A stretch of 64,000 nt of DNA, from positions 32,678,309 through 32,742,308 of the forward strand of contig CM046846.1 in NCBI GenBank assembly GCA_025618425.1, in the 5' to 3' direction. The DNA is from Heliocidaris tuberculata (Eukaryota; Echinodermata; Echinoidea; Camarodonta; Echinometridae). The notes beneath the pieces are model-generated. The model was given only the letters and a program-made list of their open reading frames with translations. It was not told the origin of the DNA and made no database searches. Position 1 is the first letter of the stretch. Each line of letters opens with the position of its first letter. The position numbers and the translations under genes were made by a program. Below are positions 38,373 to 48,801 of the stretch, piece by piece.

Positions 38373-40452
38373 GACCCGTTATCATCGTCAACATCAAATA
38401 CATTTAGAAAGTGAGATGGGAGGAAATGTCTCCCTGGATTAAACAAGGATGCCGTGTCATGTTAAACGAAAACGTGAACTTTTAGTGCCTAGCATCGCTC
38501 ATCACTGTCTTCGCATGTACCTGGTGTTCGCTTTTGTTGGTATCCCGGACTGTCATCTTACTTCTGATTCCGGAAGAGTTGCATTATATTTTGTAAAAAT
38601 CTCCCATCTTTTCCTGGCCGATTTGACAACTATGACACGATCTTTAAATTAGGTTTGAAGCCTCGCAACATCTGTCACGAAACGCCATGCGGAAGCAGCT
38701 CCACCGGGTCCCGGTGGGGCAGATGCCGTATTGAATTAGAACCTCTCGGAAGCGAAACAACTGCACCAACTGTTCTAAAGCAGAAAAATAAAATAATGTA
38801 AGCCAACTGTATCATGCGGGTCTAAACAATTTTGAACAAAAAATCAGCGAAGAAACGAGTGCTTGGTAGTCATTTCGAGATGGGTCTAAACGATTTTGGC
38901 AGGGATAAGACAGAAAGATCAACAGAGAGGAGGGTGAGATGGAGGAGCATCAGCACATTTACTTGGTCACCATGGCAACCGTTTGCTATGAGACCTTAAT
39001 GGTGTCTGGTTGGTCTCCCATACTTTGGACTGTTGCTCATGAGATGTAGATACAAATGCTGAATACGGATGGGAGTATAGGCGGATCCAGGGGCCAAAAA
39101 CATTAGGAAAACATTGGAAAGGGAGATAGGAAGGGGGGAATCTTGTTATTGTGTTGTGTTTTTTTTTTCTCACCCCACCCCCCCCCCTCTCTCTCTCTCT
39201 CTCTCTTACTGAGCCAGTCGGGCGGGGGCGGCAGGATTCTTGAAATCATATTCCCCGAACCCCCCTTCTTACTCGCCCTTCGAAAATTTTGGACCCCCTC
39301 CATGTAGAAATACTGGAAAGTATTGGGTGCTGAATGTTGACGAAGAAGGTGCCGATATCAACGATCAGACTTCAGATTCGGTAATCGATCGACAGAAAAC
39401 GGAGAGCGGGAAAATATCGTCTGTTGACAACAACAAAAAACAGGGGGCGATATCAATGACTTTTGAGACGCAGTCGTTTGAAGAAAAAGGCGGGAAGCAA
39501 ACAGCGATATTCGAACAGCTGAGATCGAAATGAAAGATGAAGATGAAAAGCATCCTCGAGAGATATTTTGTAAACGTTGACAATGATGGTGATGACGAGA
39601 ATGTTGGACTATTGCTCCATGTTACTGGTTGCAGACGATGAAGAGAGTGACCCTGATTGAAACGGTAACAACAAAATAACAACATAAATATAATGATAAT
39701 AATAACAACAACAACAAAAGAGAAAACAAATATCAATACGTTTTCACATACCGATTTACAAAAATGAAGTTGCAAAACTAAAAACAATAGCATTAAAGAA
39801 TAATAATTGATCAAATAGTGAATGGATAACTTGTGGAGTTGTTCAAGTCGTTTGAGAAAGATACAGCAGCAATGGGTCCTTCTTAGCCATGAGTAGAGAG
39901 ATGAAGGGGGGGGGGGGTGATTTAAGGTTGAAGACGGGGGCGGCGGCTTCTTTCTATTCAGCAGATTAGAGATCAAACGGAATTGAGGAACCCTCTAAAC
40001 TAGTTTTTTCTTCCCTCCCATCTGGCCGGTAATGCTGACCTCTTCCGCGACCGGTATAATATCCTCTCGGGCTAACAACCTTTCTTCCTTGACTATTTCT
40101 CTCTCAAGTCTATTCAACGTACAAATCTTGCCCTCCAGTTCATATTCTAGTCGGACTCTTTTCTTACGAGTTTCCCCTTTTATTCCCTTCTCCTTCAACT
40201 TTCTCATATACCTGAAAGTCTGCTTTATAGTGCTCTCTTTTCAGTTTATCGAAATCTCCAACATTCCAGTTTGTAAAGTACTTGTTCTGTTTTCTTTTGC
40301 ACCGGAGTAAAATTACCTCTTTGCGACGGTATTATTCCGAATTTTGAAGGTCATGTTTTGGGTACAGGTTTCCAATTATCATGTTCTAGGACAGAAAAAT
40401 AACAGGCTCTGAACTGATCATTACTCTGAAGAACCAAGTCCATATTCATAGC
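38373..40452. other. Intergenic; no gene seen
   Basis: Includes a GGCGGATCCAGG word near 39081 shared with the hAT-like element at 47 kb (possible relic), a CT run at about 39187-39207 and a G run near 39906-39917. No coding sequence recognised. Confidence 0.4.
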
Positions 40453-40455
40453 TTA

Positions 40456-41005
40456 GGTTGCGTTCATGCGAACATTTTTCGCCCCAGAATCACGGTTTTG
40501 AAAGACGTTTAGTTTAAAACACGGTTGCGTTCATGCAATTTTTCGTCAGTCGCAAAAATAATCGTGTTTGAGGTCGCCAAACTTTAACGCAGAAAAAGGT
40601 GCGTTTTTTAACACTTTTCTGCCAGAAACACGTTCGCTGAAATTGCATGAACGCAACGGAGATCTCAATCATGATTATATGACGTCATTGGGTAGAAGAA
40701 AAGATGAGAGAAGGAGAACATAAGAAACAAAGAGAGAGGATGACGATAAAAACAAAGAATAACATAACGAAAGACAAAAGAGAAGATAAAAGGAAGATCA
40801 AAACAATGAATAACCTAAGGAAATATATAAAGAAGGAAAAGAATGATAGAAAAAATAAAAACAAAGAATAACAAAGGAAAAGCTAGAGAGAGAGAAGAGA
40901 AGAGAAGATCAAAACAAGGAATAACATTTAAGGAATTATATAAAGAAGGAAAAGATGATAGAAAAATAAAGACAAAGAATAACATAGGAAAAGATGAACG
41001 CACCC
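40456..41005. mobile_element. TTA-flanked element with purine-rich internal array (550 bp)
   Basis: Ends GGTTGCGTTCATG and, inverted, GGGTGCGTTCATC, with TTA on both sides (40453-40455 and 41006-41008). A third, internal copy of the end motif (GCATGAACGCAAC, 40645-40657) closes the left 200 bp into its own inverted-repeat unit. The rest (40690-40990) is an A-rich array of AAACAAAGAATAACATA(A)GGAAA-type units, very like the one inside the 14-kb element. Confidence 0.7.
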
Positions 41006-41008
41006 TTA

Positions 41009-44000
41009 GTCTACGCTCACCTACGAGACGTGTTTTACGAAGGCAGACAGTCTAAACGCATTGACTAATATTTTCTTGTATGTGTGTTACCTTTTTTCTT
41101 TTTTTCTTTTATATTCCTGTCATTATATGTCATTTAATTAAAAAATATTATTTTTTCAAATTTTACCTGACGAGTAAATGAATTAAAATGAAATCAATTC
41201 AAAGTAGTCCATGATTGCTTTGATAAGTTCGTATCAAGTACAGATTCGTACAACGTGGAATCTGTTATCAAAATATAAAAACATAATTGAAAGGAACAGA
41301 ATGTTGGGAAAAAATTCAGAACCAGCAAGGAAAAAAAAATATTGCAACACTATCGGTGTACAGATGTTCTGATCTAGTGGGTACGTCACCAGATTGTGGA
41401 TGGTTCGCGGTTCGAGTCCCATCCGCGGCACTAATGTCCTTTGGTAAGACATTAATTTTCATTTGCCACTCTCAACCCAGGGCATTATTACTCAATGTGG
41501 CCATCTAGACACATTTCCACAGTTTGCTTCACACATATCAAAATTATTTTCTGCTGAAATAACTTTACCTACATAACCTCTAGCAATATGTTTTGGGGTT
41601 TACATAACGCTTTTCACATGAAATTCACCTATTCATATAAATTCATCTTTTTGCTGATGTTAGTATATAGAGCCCACTTGGCTTCTTACGATTGCAATTT
41701 CTAAACGAAGTAAAACACTAAAATTCAAAGAGGTGTGTGGTTCTGTGATAACTCCTTGGTATGTTGAAAAGAGAAGACTCGTAAGAGTTTGCCAGCATAT
41801 TTGGCAAACAATTACAATTTTATGATTATGGGTGTTCTAACAATAGACGTAGAATACTGTGTTTTATACCGGAAATCATCGCCAAGATTATCATGAGGTT
41901 TAGGGTCAGGCAGATGTTACTCACGATAAAATTTATAGTCATTCATGGATGATAATAAAACAAAGAACAATATGTGGAATTGTCATCCGACGAAAATGGA
42001 GATCCACACCCCTTTGTTCTGTTCTTCAGGGAGGGGGGGGGGGGGGGTATTTTTAGGGAACAAAATATCACGGGACTGAAACGTCGGCTGATTTTGAAGA
42101 GGATGCTGCTCTTGATTCGATGTAAAGTCTAGAGTGTTTGATGGATGGACAGAAAGTACTCAAACAAACAATTGCCAGTGTAATTAGAGGAGGCGGAGAA
42201 GCGCCAAAAAAATCAAGGCATAAGTCAGAAAATAGGTCACACGAAGTAACCTTTGCTCACTCTTATCACCGAGCTAATCTATTTGCGTTTCCCTGAACAT
42301 TGTTTGACCATGGACCCCCATGTACTCGAAACGGGCGGGAAGAATCGACACTTTATTTTCACACATTTTTTCACCTCTGTCTTCCCATTTTCCTCTCAAT
42401 CCTATGAGAGAGATAAAAATGGCGGTCAATGCACCCTGTTATCGTTGTAAACCCTTATACAAAAGGAAGACTGGGAGATACAAAAATACTTAATGAGCAA
42501 ACCCATCATGTAATAGTCAAAGAGAAATAAAAATTTTAACCCGATTTCCTGAAAATATAGGCATTTAAAATTTGATTTATCCGATGTACTTTGTATTAGA
42601 ACATCTGACTCCGGTTTTAAAATATTCTTTGGAATTCCGTTTGAATAATTTAAAAGGAGTGGAGGTAGAAATTATCTAGTAATTTTTTTCTATGACAAAA
42701 GGAAACATCATTACAATAACAAACTGTCAAACAGTTCGCTTGCTCGCTTCGTTTGATCACAAGAGTTGGAAATTGGAAAGTTGATATTTGGACAAGAGTC
42801 ATCAGTCCGCCTGGCGACATTGCCTTACTCCTATATATGCATACACCAAGTACCCCCTTTTTCCACCTTGGTCAAGAGAGAAGGTCAAATACCAGGTCAA
42901 TACACCTGGTATCGATTCGAACCCTCAACTTGAATGACTCCTCCGTGTAGATCAATTGTCATCCATTTTCAGAGGAGAAGGAAGTGCGGTAAAAGCCGGT
43001 AATCATTTTTTTCAATTTCGAACTTTAGCTTTTTATAGGACATATTTTATACAGAAAATATATACGTATAGTTTTTTTTTTCCAGATACAACATTCAATT
43101 ATAGGTTTAAGATCAATATTCCATTAATATATTTTATTTATCCATGTGGTCATAAGAATGACATATGAAAAAGTCTGCAAATGTCGTTTGCCAAGGAAAT
43201 TCGCCTGCAAAAACAGCAAATGGAGTTCCGCTGCCAATTTTAGTTTTTATGCTTTTATTACGAGTGTCAGCTGAAAAAAGTAAGGGTCAAAACTGGGCAA
43301 TGTTTTGAGAGACGGGGGAAAATACCTAGGGCGGCATGGGGTACTAGGGCTTTGTTTTGTGGGGGTATACTTCCGGAGGTATTACCCACCGAATCATGAA
43401 TAGTCTTAATAAACAGACTTTATACGCGTTTAATTTATTTATCTTTCATTTTTATTTATTTTTTTACCCGCCACGAAGAGGCAAGACTGGAGTATAAACA
43501 ATCGTAGTTCTGTTTAGTAAAACTTGATTTCCTGGACTTCGAAAGCAAAATTTGTTCAATACCCAGGATCAAATTTTGACCATCCTAGCTGAATTGATGC
43601 ATAATTATTTTCCAGTTAAGGCAGTGGTATATTTTTTCATCTGCTAGAGAAATGGATTTGTGTGTAGACTAATCGGTGACCACATGAACCAACATGAGGG
43701 GAAACCTCAATCCCACGTGCAAAAACTACATACAAAGCGATTATAATAAACTGTGGTTTTCTTTTTATAAGACAAGTCGTATATACACACCTGAACAAGT
43801 AATTCCAACATAGTCTGGTTTTCTAGACTTTATTACAACAGACACAACGCCGACTACAAGTGATGGTAGTGCTATACTGGTGGTGTGGTGGTGGTGGTGG
43901 TGGAAGGATTATAAATTCGACTTTTGTGAAGATGATGATGATGTAACAATAAACTGAATATAGGTTTGAGGAGCTGGTGTGTGAAATGGGCCTGAGTGAG

Positions 44001-44278
44001 AAATCTTGAGTCAGAAAACTTGCGAGTCAGCTTTCATGGAGATGCTTGATTTCAACTAAGCCTTCACATTGATTTCTATCACTATGTTGAAAAGGAATAG
44101 AAATAGGCGATTACGCTTATAAACAAATAAGGGCAAGGTATGAGACCTATTAATACGGGTCAGAATTATTGACAGCGAGTACATTAAAATAGCAAAATCA
44201 TGGTCTGCGTTTGAGACTAGCACAAGTTCCTTCCCGATACCTGGGCGGCATCCCTGTGAAGATTGTAGAGAAAGAAAG

Positions 44279-44282
<4 letters not shown>
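41009..44282. other. Intergenic; no gene seen except a SINE-like element
   Basis: Apart from the tRNA-derived element at 41.35 kb, no feature was recognised. A G run lies near 42031-42047. The open frame at 42253-42450 has no domain. Confidence 0.4.
41345..41495 (+). mobile_element. tRNA-derived SINE-like element
   Basis: Carries a canonical B box GGTTCGAGTCC (41409-41419) and an A-box-like TGATCTAGTGGG (41370-41381) at tRNA-like spacing. Next come GCACTAATGTCCTTTGGTAA and then GACATTAATTTTCATTTGCC with CAACCCAGG. The design 'GGCAC-TAATG-CCTT-AAG-CATT' is shared with the SINE tail at 61.0 kb, while the heads differ. Confidence 0.65.

Positions 44283-44369
<87 letters not shown>
44283..44369. 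repeat. GA dinucleotide repeat, about 87 bp
   Basis: An uninterrupted GA run of roughly 43 units. It is the longest pure GA tract in the window; shorter ones lie at 3609-3648 and 52485-52522. Confidence 0.95.
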
Positions 44370-44371
<2 letters not shown>

Positions 44372-44935
44372 GAATGTCTAGGTTTTTGCCCTCACCGCTC
44401 TCCAGGGCGACTTCCTGTTCAATTATGGTTAACCGGGGTTAATGGCCGTTAATTAGCTTGTAACTGGAAAGAAAAATGGAGAAAACTTATGGAGAAACCA
44501 ACAGCAAATTAAATAATTCAACATTATTACATTGGTAGAGCTGAAAAAAGCAATAGCATTTTTTTTAATGAATGAGTTGTAGGTGTAAAGTAGTTCTCAT
44601 ACATGGCATTTCAAGAAATAGGCCATAACGCTTATAAAGTTTGATTTCTATTTTCTATTATTCAGTAAGTCTTGTACGATTTTTGATACCTTTGATTTTA
44701 ATCCTCTTTCAGAGCGATATAAATGATTGTATGGATATGTGTATGTGTGTGTGTGGGGGGGGGGGGGGGCGTAAATCGCCTTGAATCAATGTTAGCTCTG
44801 AAGGAAAAAAAAATCATTTGTACCAACATCATCAGGATCATGGTCATTGCATTGAATGGCATTATTCAAGACATAATATATGCATTATCTTTTTTCATAT
44901 TATTTGCTTTCTTGTCTTGAAGAGACAGGCTGCAT

Positions 44936-45118
44936 AGAAGAAGAAGAAGAAGAAGAAGAAGAAGAAGAAGAAGAAGAAGAAGAAGAAGAAGAAGAAGAAG
45001 AAGAAGAAGAAGAAGAAGAAGAAGAAGAAGAAGAAGAAGAAGAAGAAGAAGAAGAAGAAGAAGAAGAAGAAGAAGAAGAAGAAAAGGAAGAAGAAGAAGA
45101 AGAAGAAGAAGAAGAGAA
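44936..45118. repeat. GAA trinucleotide repeat, about 148 bp pure
   Basis: About 49 perfect AGA/GAA triplets (44936-45083), then an interruption (AAAGGAAG) and about ten more. Open frames across it (poly-Glu, or poly-Phe on the other strand) are compositional. Confidence 0.95.
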
Positions 45119-45190
45119 AGTAAGCCCTAACCACAGAGAAAAGTGAAGGAAACAAACGACTCTCTCTTATTCACCAACACTTATGATCAG

Positions 45191-45335
45191 GAGCCCGTTG
45201 CACAAAACTTGCGTTTAATCGCAACTCCTAAAAATCAAACGCAAGTTCTAAATGTGCACTTCTGATTGGCTGAAGATAAAGTTGCATTTGATTTTCCTAA
45301 GTTGCGTTCAAACGCAAGTTTTGTGCAACAGGCCC
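45191..45335. mobile_element. CAG-flanked MITE (145 bp)
   Basis: Ends GAGCCCGTTGCACAAAACTT and, inverted, GGGCCTGTTGCACAAAACTT. The arms continue through GCGTTT, about 26 bp in all. CAG lies on both sides (45188-45190 and 45336-45338). The interior has further CGCAA(C/G)T words. The 52-bp hairpin at 61.33 kb has the same end type and the same CAG flanks. Confidence 0.75.
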
Positions 45336-45394
45336 CAGGTCCGTTATACCACATCACTCCATCAACAATGATTATATCCATACCATTATCTTAA

Positions 45395-45750
45395 AGTGTA
45401 CCAATCACTTGAAAAAATAATTTGTGTACAGCTAGAAAGTATGAAATCAACTTTGTCTGGTATTCTATAGGTCAACAGTTAATGAGTATGAAGGAAATAG
45501 AGGATAACGTGAAAATACTCGCGCGGAACCGAACTCCGAGTTTGGTTCCGCGCGAGCCTTTATCTTGGCGAGCGCGTACGGGTGCGTCGAGTAGTCTACT
45601 CACGAGTCGCTTTTACGCTTATAGAATGTGTAATTAAAATTGCAATATCTCTTTATAGAATTGATATTGGAAGCCCATATTTTGAACATAGTATAACGAC
45701 ATGAAACCTCTAACATACAGAGCAAAATTATTTTTGGTGATTGGTACCTT
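45395..45750 (+). mobile_element. TTAA-flanked MITE, family C copy 2, with GC-rich centre
   Basis: Flanked by TTAA (45391-45394 and 45751-45754). Ends AGTGTACCAATCACTTG and, inverted, AAGGTACCAATCACC. It matches 9517-9847 over both halves, but the centre (about 45515-45620) is GC-rich and includes a 39-bp near-perfect palindrome (45518-45556) with arms CTCGCGCGGAACC. Copy 1 has ordinary AT-rich sequence at that place. Confidence 0.85.
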
Positions 45751-45756
45751 TTAACC

Positions 45757-46135
45757 ACCACCACCACCACCACCACCACCACCTCCCTATCGCTATCCTC
45801 ACGCTCACCGTCGTTCTCGTCAACTTCATAAACAATCATCGTGTATCGTATGGCCAAATACCAACACCGACATCAGTCTTAAAATAATCATGATCATCGT
45901 TGTTTTCTTCGTCCTCATCATCATCGGTTAATATCGGTCATCATCATCATCATCGGTTATTATCGTTCGTCATCATCATCATTATCATCATCATCACCAT
46001 CGGTTATTATCGGTCATCATCGTTATCATTATCATTATAATCATCATCACCATCGCCATCATCGACATAACCATCATCATCATCAACATCACCATGACCA
46101 TCATTATCGTCATCATCACTATCATCATCATAGGA
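45757..46135. repeat. CAC and CAT/ATC imperfect microsatellites
   Basis: A pure ACC/CAC run (about 45756-45783) follows the family C element directly. After ~130 bp comes an imperfect CAT/ATC-rich tract with CGGTTATTATCGGTCATCAT repeats (about 45915-46135). Confidence 0.8.
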
Positions 46136-47012
46136 TTACTATTATCATCGCCTACCATTCTCTCAGCCCTCCCATTCTCAACCATTAACCCCGCCCCACC
46201 CGTTAGACAGTCAATAAGATAACAAACCAGAAGAAAGAGGGGGGCTATACCACACCCCTCCACCACCACTTCCACTACCGCTACATCTGGTCCCTATCAT
46301 CCATCCCCCGCGCTCTCTCCCGGAATCCCAACCATGTCAGGATGTTTTTAATCAACATGGCGTCACATCAGCCCGTTTAATTGGTGGCCAGGGCCTCCGT
46401 TAGCCTAATGGACAGACGTAGGATCATAACGATGCACACTCATTAGACCAATGTAATGCTTCAATTTGGAGGAGGGGTATATACATCCACGAGCGCCACA
46501 TCGGACAAAGCATGATCAGGGTATAGATCCTTCCTAATATTTAGCGTACTGCTCATGGTATTGGGGAGAGAAAACTTGGGTTAAACCAAGGAGTTATCAC
46601 AGAATAACTCCTAGGTTTAACATTATGTGTACAATTGTAGATTCAGTTTATTTATTTGTTGTGTGTACTGCTTGTGACTACTGCCTTATATCGTGATAAA
46701 TTAAAAGAATAGCTAAGAAGCTCAAAAGATGTGCCTTGGTGCCCATTATACTTACTGTGTGATCGCCCGAAGTTCTCCTGTAAATATAGGCCTACTCTTT
46801 CCTTGAAATTTTGTGCAGTATTGGGTCAGATTCAAGTCTGTGGATCCCCTCTTCTCATTCCAATGGTTTTCCTCATATTTCGGCTACATTTCCCCTCATA
46901 TTTCGGCTACATTATTATATTTTGTGATAACTCAGAATAATAGGATTTACGTTTCTCAATTAACTATTTTATTTAAGGACAAGATGAAGTAAAGCATTGG
47001 TAACTCCTTGCC
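46136..47012. other. Intergenic; no gene seen
   Basis: Contains a hairpin-forming stretch at about 46577-46620, where GTTAAACCAAGGAGTTAT faces ATAACTCCTAGGTTTAAC. This may be a minimal MITE. The duplicated CCTCATATTTCGGCTACATT at about 46870-46915 is a short tandem repeat. No coding sequence recognised. Confidence 0.45.
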
Positions 47013-47020
47013 GTGCATCT

Positions 47021-47353
47021 CAGGGGCGGATCCAGGATTTTGTAAAGGGGGGGGGGGGGGGGAGCACACAAATGCAGGTTTGTCAACTTATGGAAACTGC
47101 TTGAAGGGAGACCCGGTTTTTTTTTTTTTTTGGTCTCGCCAGCTCTCGAAAAGTCGCTCAGTGGGGGGGGGGGGGGGGGTATGGGGTCCAGTTCCCCTCG
47201 ATAATTCTCTGACAAGCAAAAGAAGAAAAAAGAAAAAAAAAGAAAAAAAAAAAAGGTTTTCGTTCTAAAAGGGGGGTCACAATGCATACTTTTCTTCCAA
47301 GGGGGGGGGGGGGGCACGGGCCCGATATGCCCCCCCCCCCCAATCCGCCACTG
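47021..47353. mobile_element. hAT-like MITE with 8-bp duplication (333 bp)
   Basis: Perfect direct repeats GTGCATCT flank it (47013-47020 and 47354-47361). Ends are CAGGGGCGGATCCAGG and, inverted, CAGTGGCGGATTGGGG. CAG...CTG ends plus an 8-bp duplication are the hAT pattern. The interior is dominated by G, C, T and A homopolymers and has no coding capacity. Confidence 0.8.
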
Positions 47354-47361
47354 GTGCATCT

Positions 47362-48240
47362 CATGTCATGGATGCGGGGAGAGGAGTATTGACCCCATGG
47401 TTTCCTTGATGTGTTTGATTGCTGCGGGTAAGTTTAGAATTATCGCTGAATTTAATTGACTTGGTATGTAACCTACGTTCATCTCTTACGAACGCTACGC
47501 TTTACTCCTTTAGTCGTTTTTTTTTTCTCTCTCAAAATGGAAGAAAATCACTAGCATGTGTGAAAACAATGCAATAACCCCATGACCCTCTTTATCTGCC
47601 TTGATCAAATTCATCCCACGTGAGACATCCTTGTAATGAGCAAATTCCTACTCCTATGGTATTCTGTTACTTCTAATTAATTGGTGATTGGGGGAGGGGG
47701 GGGGGGCTGAGGGTTAAATGAAAAATATTGCGTAATTTTGATCAATGCCATCCTTCCTTTCGATGACATGAGGTCAGCAGGGTTCTTCGGGCCGTGTCTT
47801 TGAGGAGACGAAGGAAGCAAAGGTCCTTGTCCGATATTACCCCCCTGCTCTCATGATGAGGCACCATTCTCTATATTGACACTCCTTCATTATTATTGCT
47901 CCCTCTCCTCATCTCAAGGCACATTGCAATATCCTGAAGGGTGTAAAATAGTATTTCTTAAACAATCATGTAATACGGTAGAGTAACACAAGAAAATTGA
48001 TGTTTCAAAATCAGTATACTGTGAAACCTCGTTATAACACACTCTTTGGAACCAAGGAAATTCCTTTATCTTAGATATTTCTACATAAAGGTACAATCTA
48101 CATGTAGGCCCATATCACGATCCAGGAATTTGTACTGGTAAATCAAATTAATAGGCCTACAGGCCTATATTGAGTTTGTTACAGCGAGGTAGCATTGCAT
48201 ATACTTGTCACTGAGCATTCTCCTCAAATTTTAGTATGAA
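47362..48240. other. Intergenic; no gene seen
   Basis: A G-rich patch lies near 47690-47706. No coding sequence or mobile element recognised. Confidence 0.4.
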
Positions 48241-48241
48241 T

Positions 48242-48470
48242 AGACCTGTTCACAAATATATTCAAATGTTATGCATACTTTTAAAACAAAGGTTGTTCTT
48301 GACAACCTGAAAGCTTGTCAGAGGCTTGACAGACATATCAACAAGTAATGTATGCCAACTGGATTCCAAGTATTGTAGTTCATTCATTGATAACAGGTTA
48401 ATGGAATACCTCGTTACTAGGTCCCCAGGAAAGAAACATTCATAAATTTGAATAACTTTGTTAACAGGTC
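48242..48470 (+). mobile_element. Family F MITE, tandem copy 1
   Basis: Ends TAGACCTGTTCACAAATA and, inverted, GACCTGTTAACAAAGTTATT. Internal words AACAAAGGTTGTTCTTGACA, ACCTGAAAGCTTG and AACTGGATTCCAAG are shared with the next copy. AATA occurs at both edges. Confidence 0.7.
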
Positions 48471-48474
48471 AATA

Positions 48475-48691
48475 GACCGCTTCGGTAATGTATGCAAATT
48501 TTATACATACCTTTCTAACAAAGGTTGTTCTTGACAACCTGAAAGCTTGCCGGACATAGCAACAAGTAATGTATGCAAACTGGATTCCAAGCATTGAGGC
48601 TCATTAATAAAAAGCAGGTTAACGGAATAGCTCGTCACTAGGTGCTCAGAGAAGAAGTGTGCATAAATTTGTATACATTACAGAACCGGTC
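48475..48691 (+). mobile_element. Family F MITE, tandem copy 2 (217 bp)
   Basis: Ends GACCGCTTCGGTAATGTATG and, inverted, GACCGGTTCTGTAATGTATA, flanked by TA. It follows copy 1 after four bases (AATA). The copies share orientation; the third copy, at 27.7 kb, is reversed. Confidence 0.75.
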
Positions 48692-48768
48692 TATTGAAAG
48701 AATGAAAATCAATATTGATGCACCTTTGTATCACTCTTACTCTTACACCCTCTCTCGTCTTCTCTCCA

Positions 48769-48801
<33 letters not shown>

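Noticed and set aside
37096..38446. His-, Thr/Ile- and Asp/Val-rich open frames up to 262 codons
   Set aside because: Translation of a CAT/CAC satellite. Open in several frames on both strands, with no non-repeat protein domain attached.
44880..45155. Poly-Glu (plus) and poly-Phe (minus) open frames
   Set aside because: Pure consequence of the GAA microsatellite.
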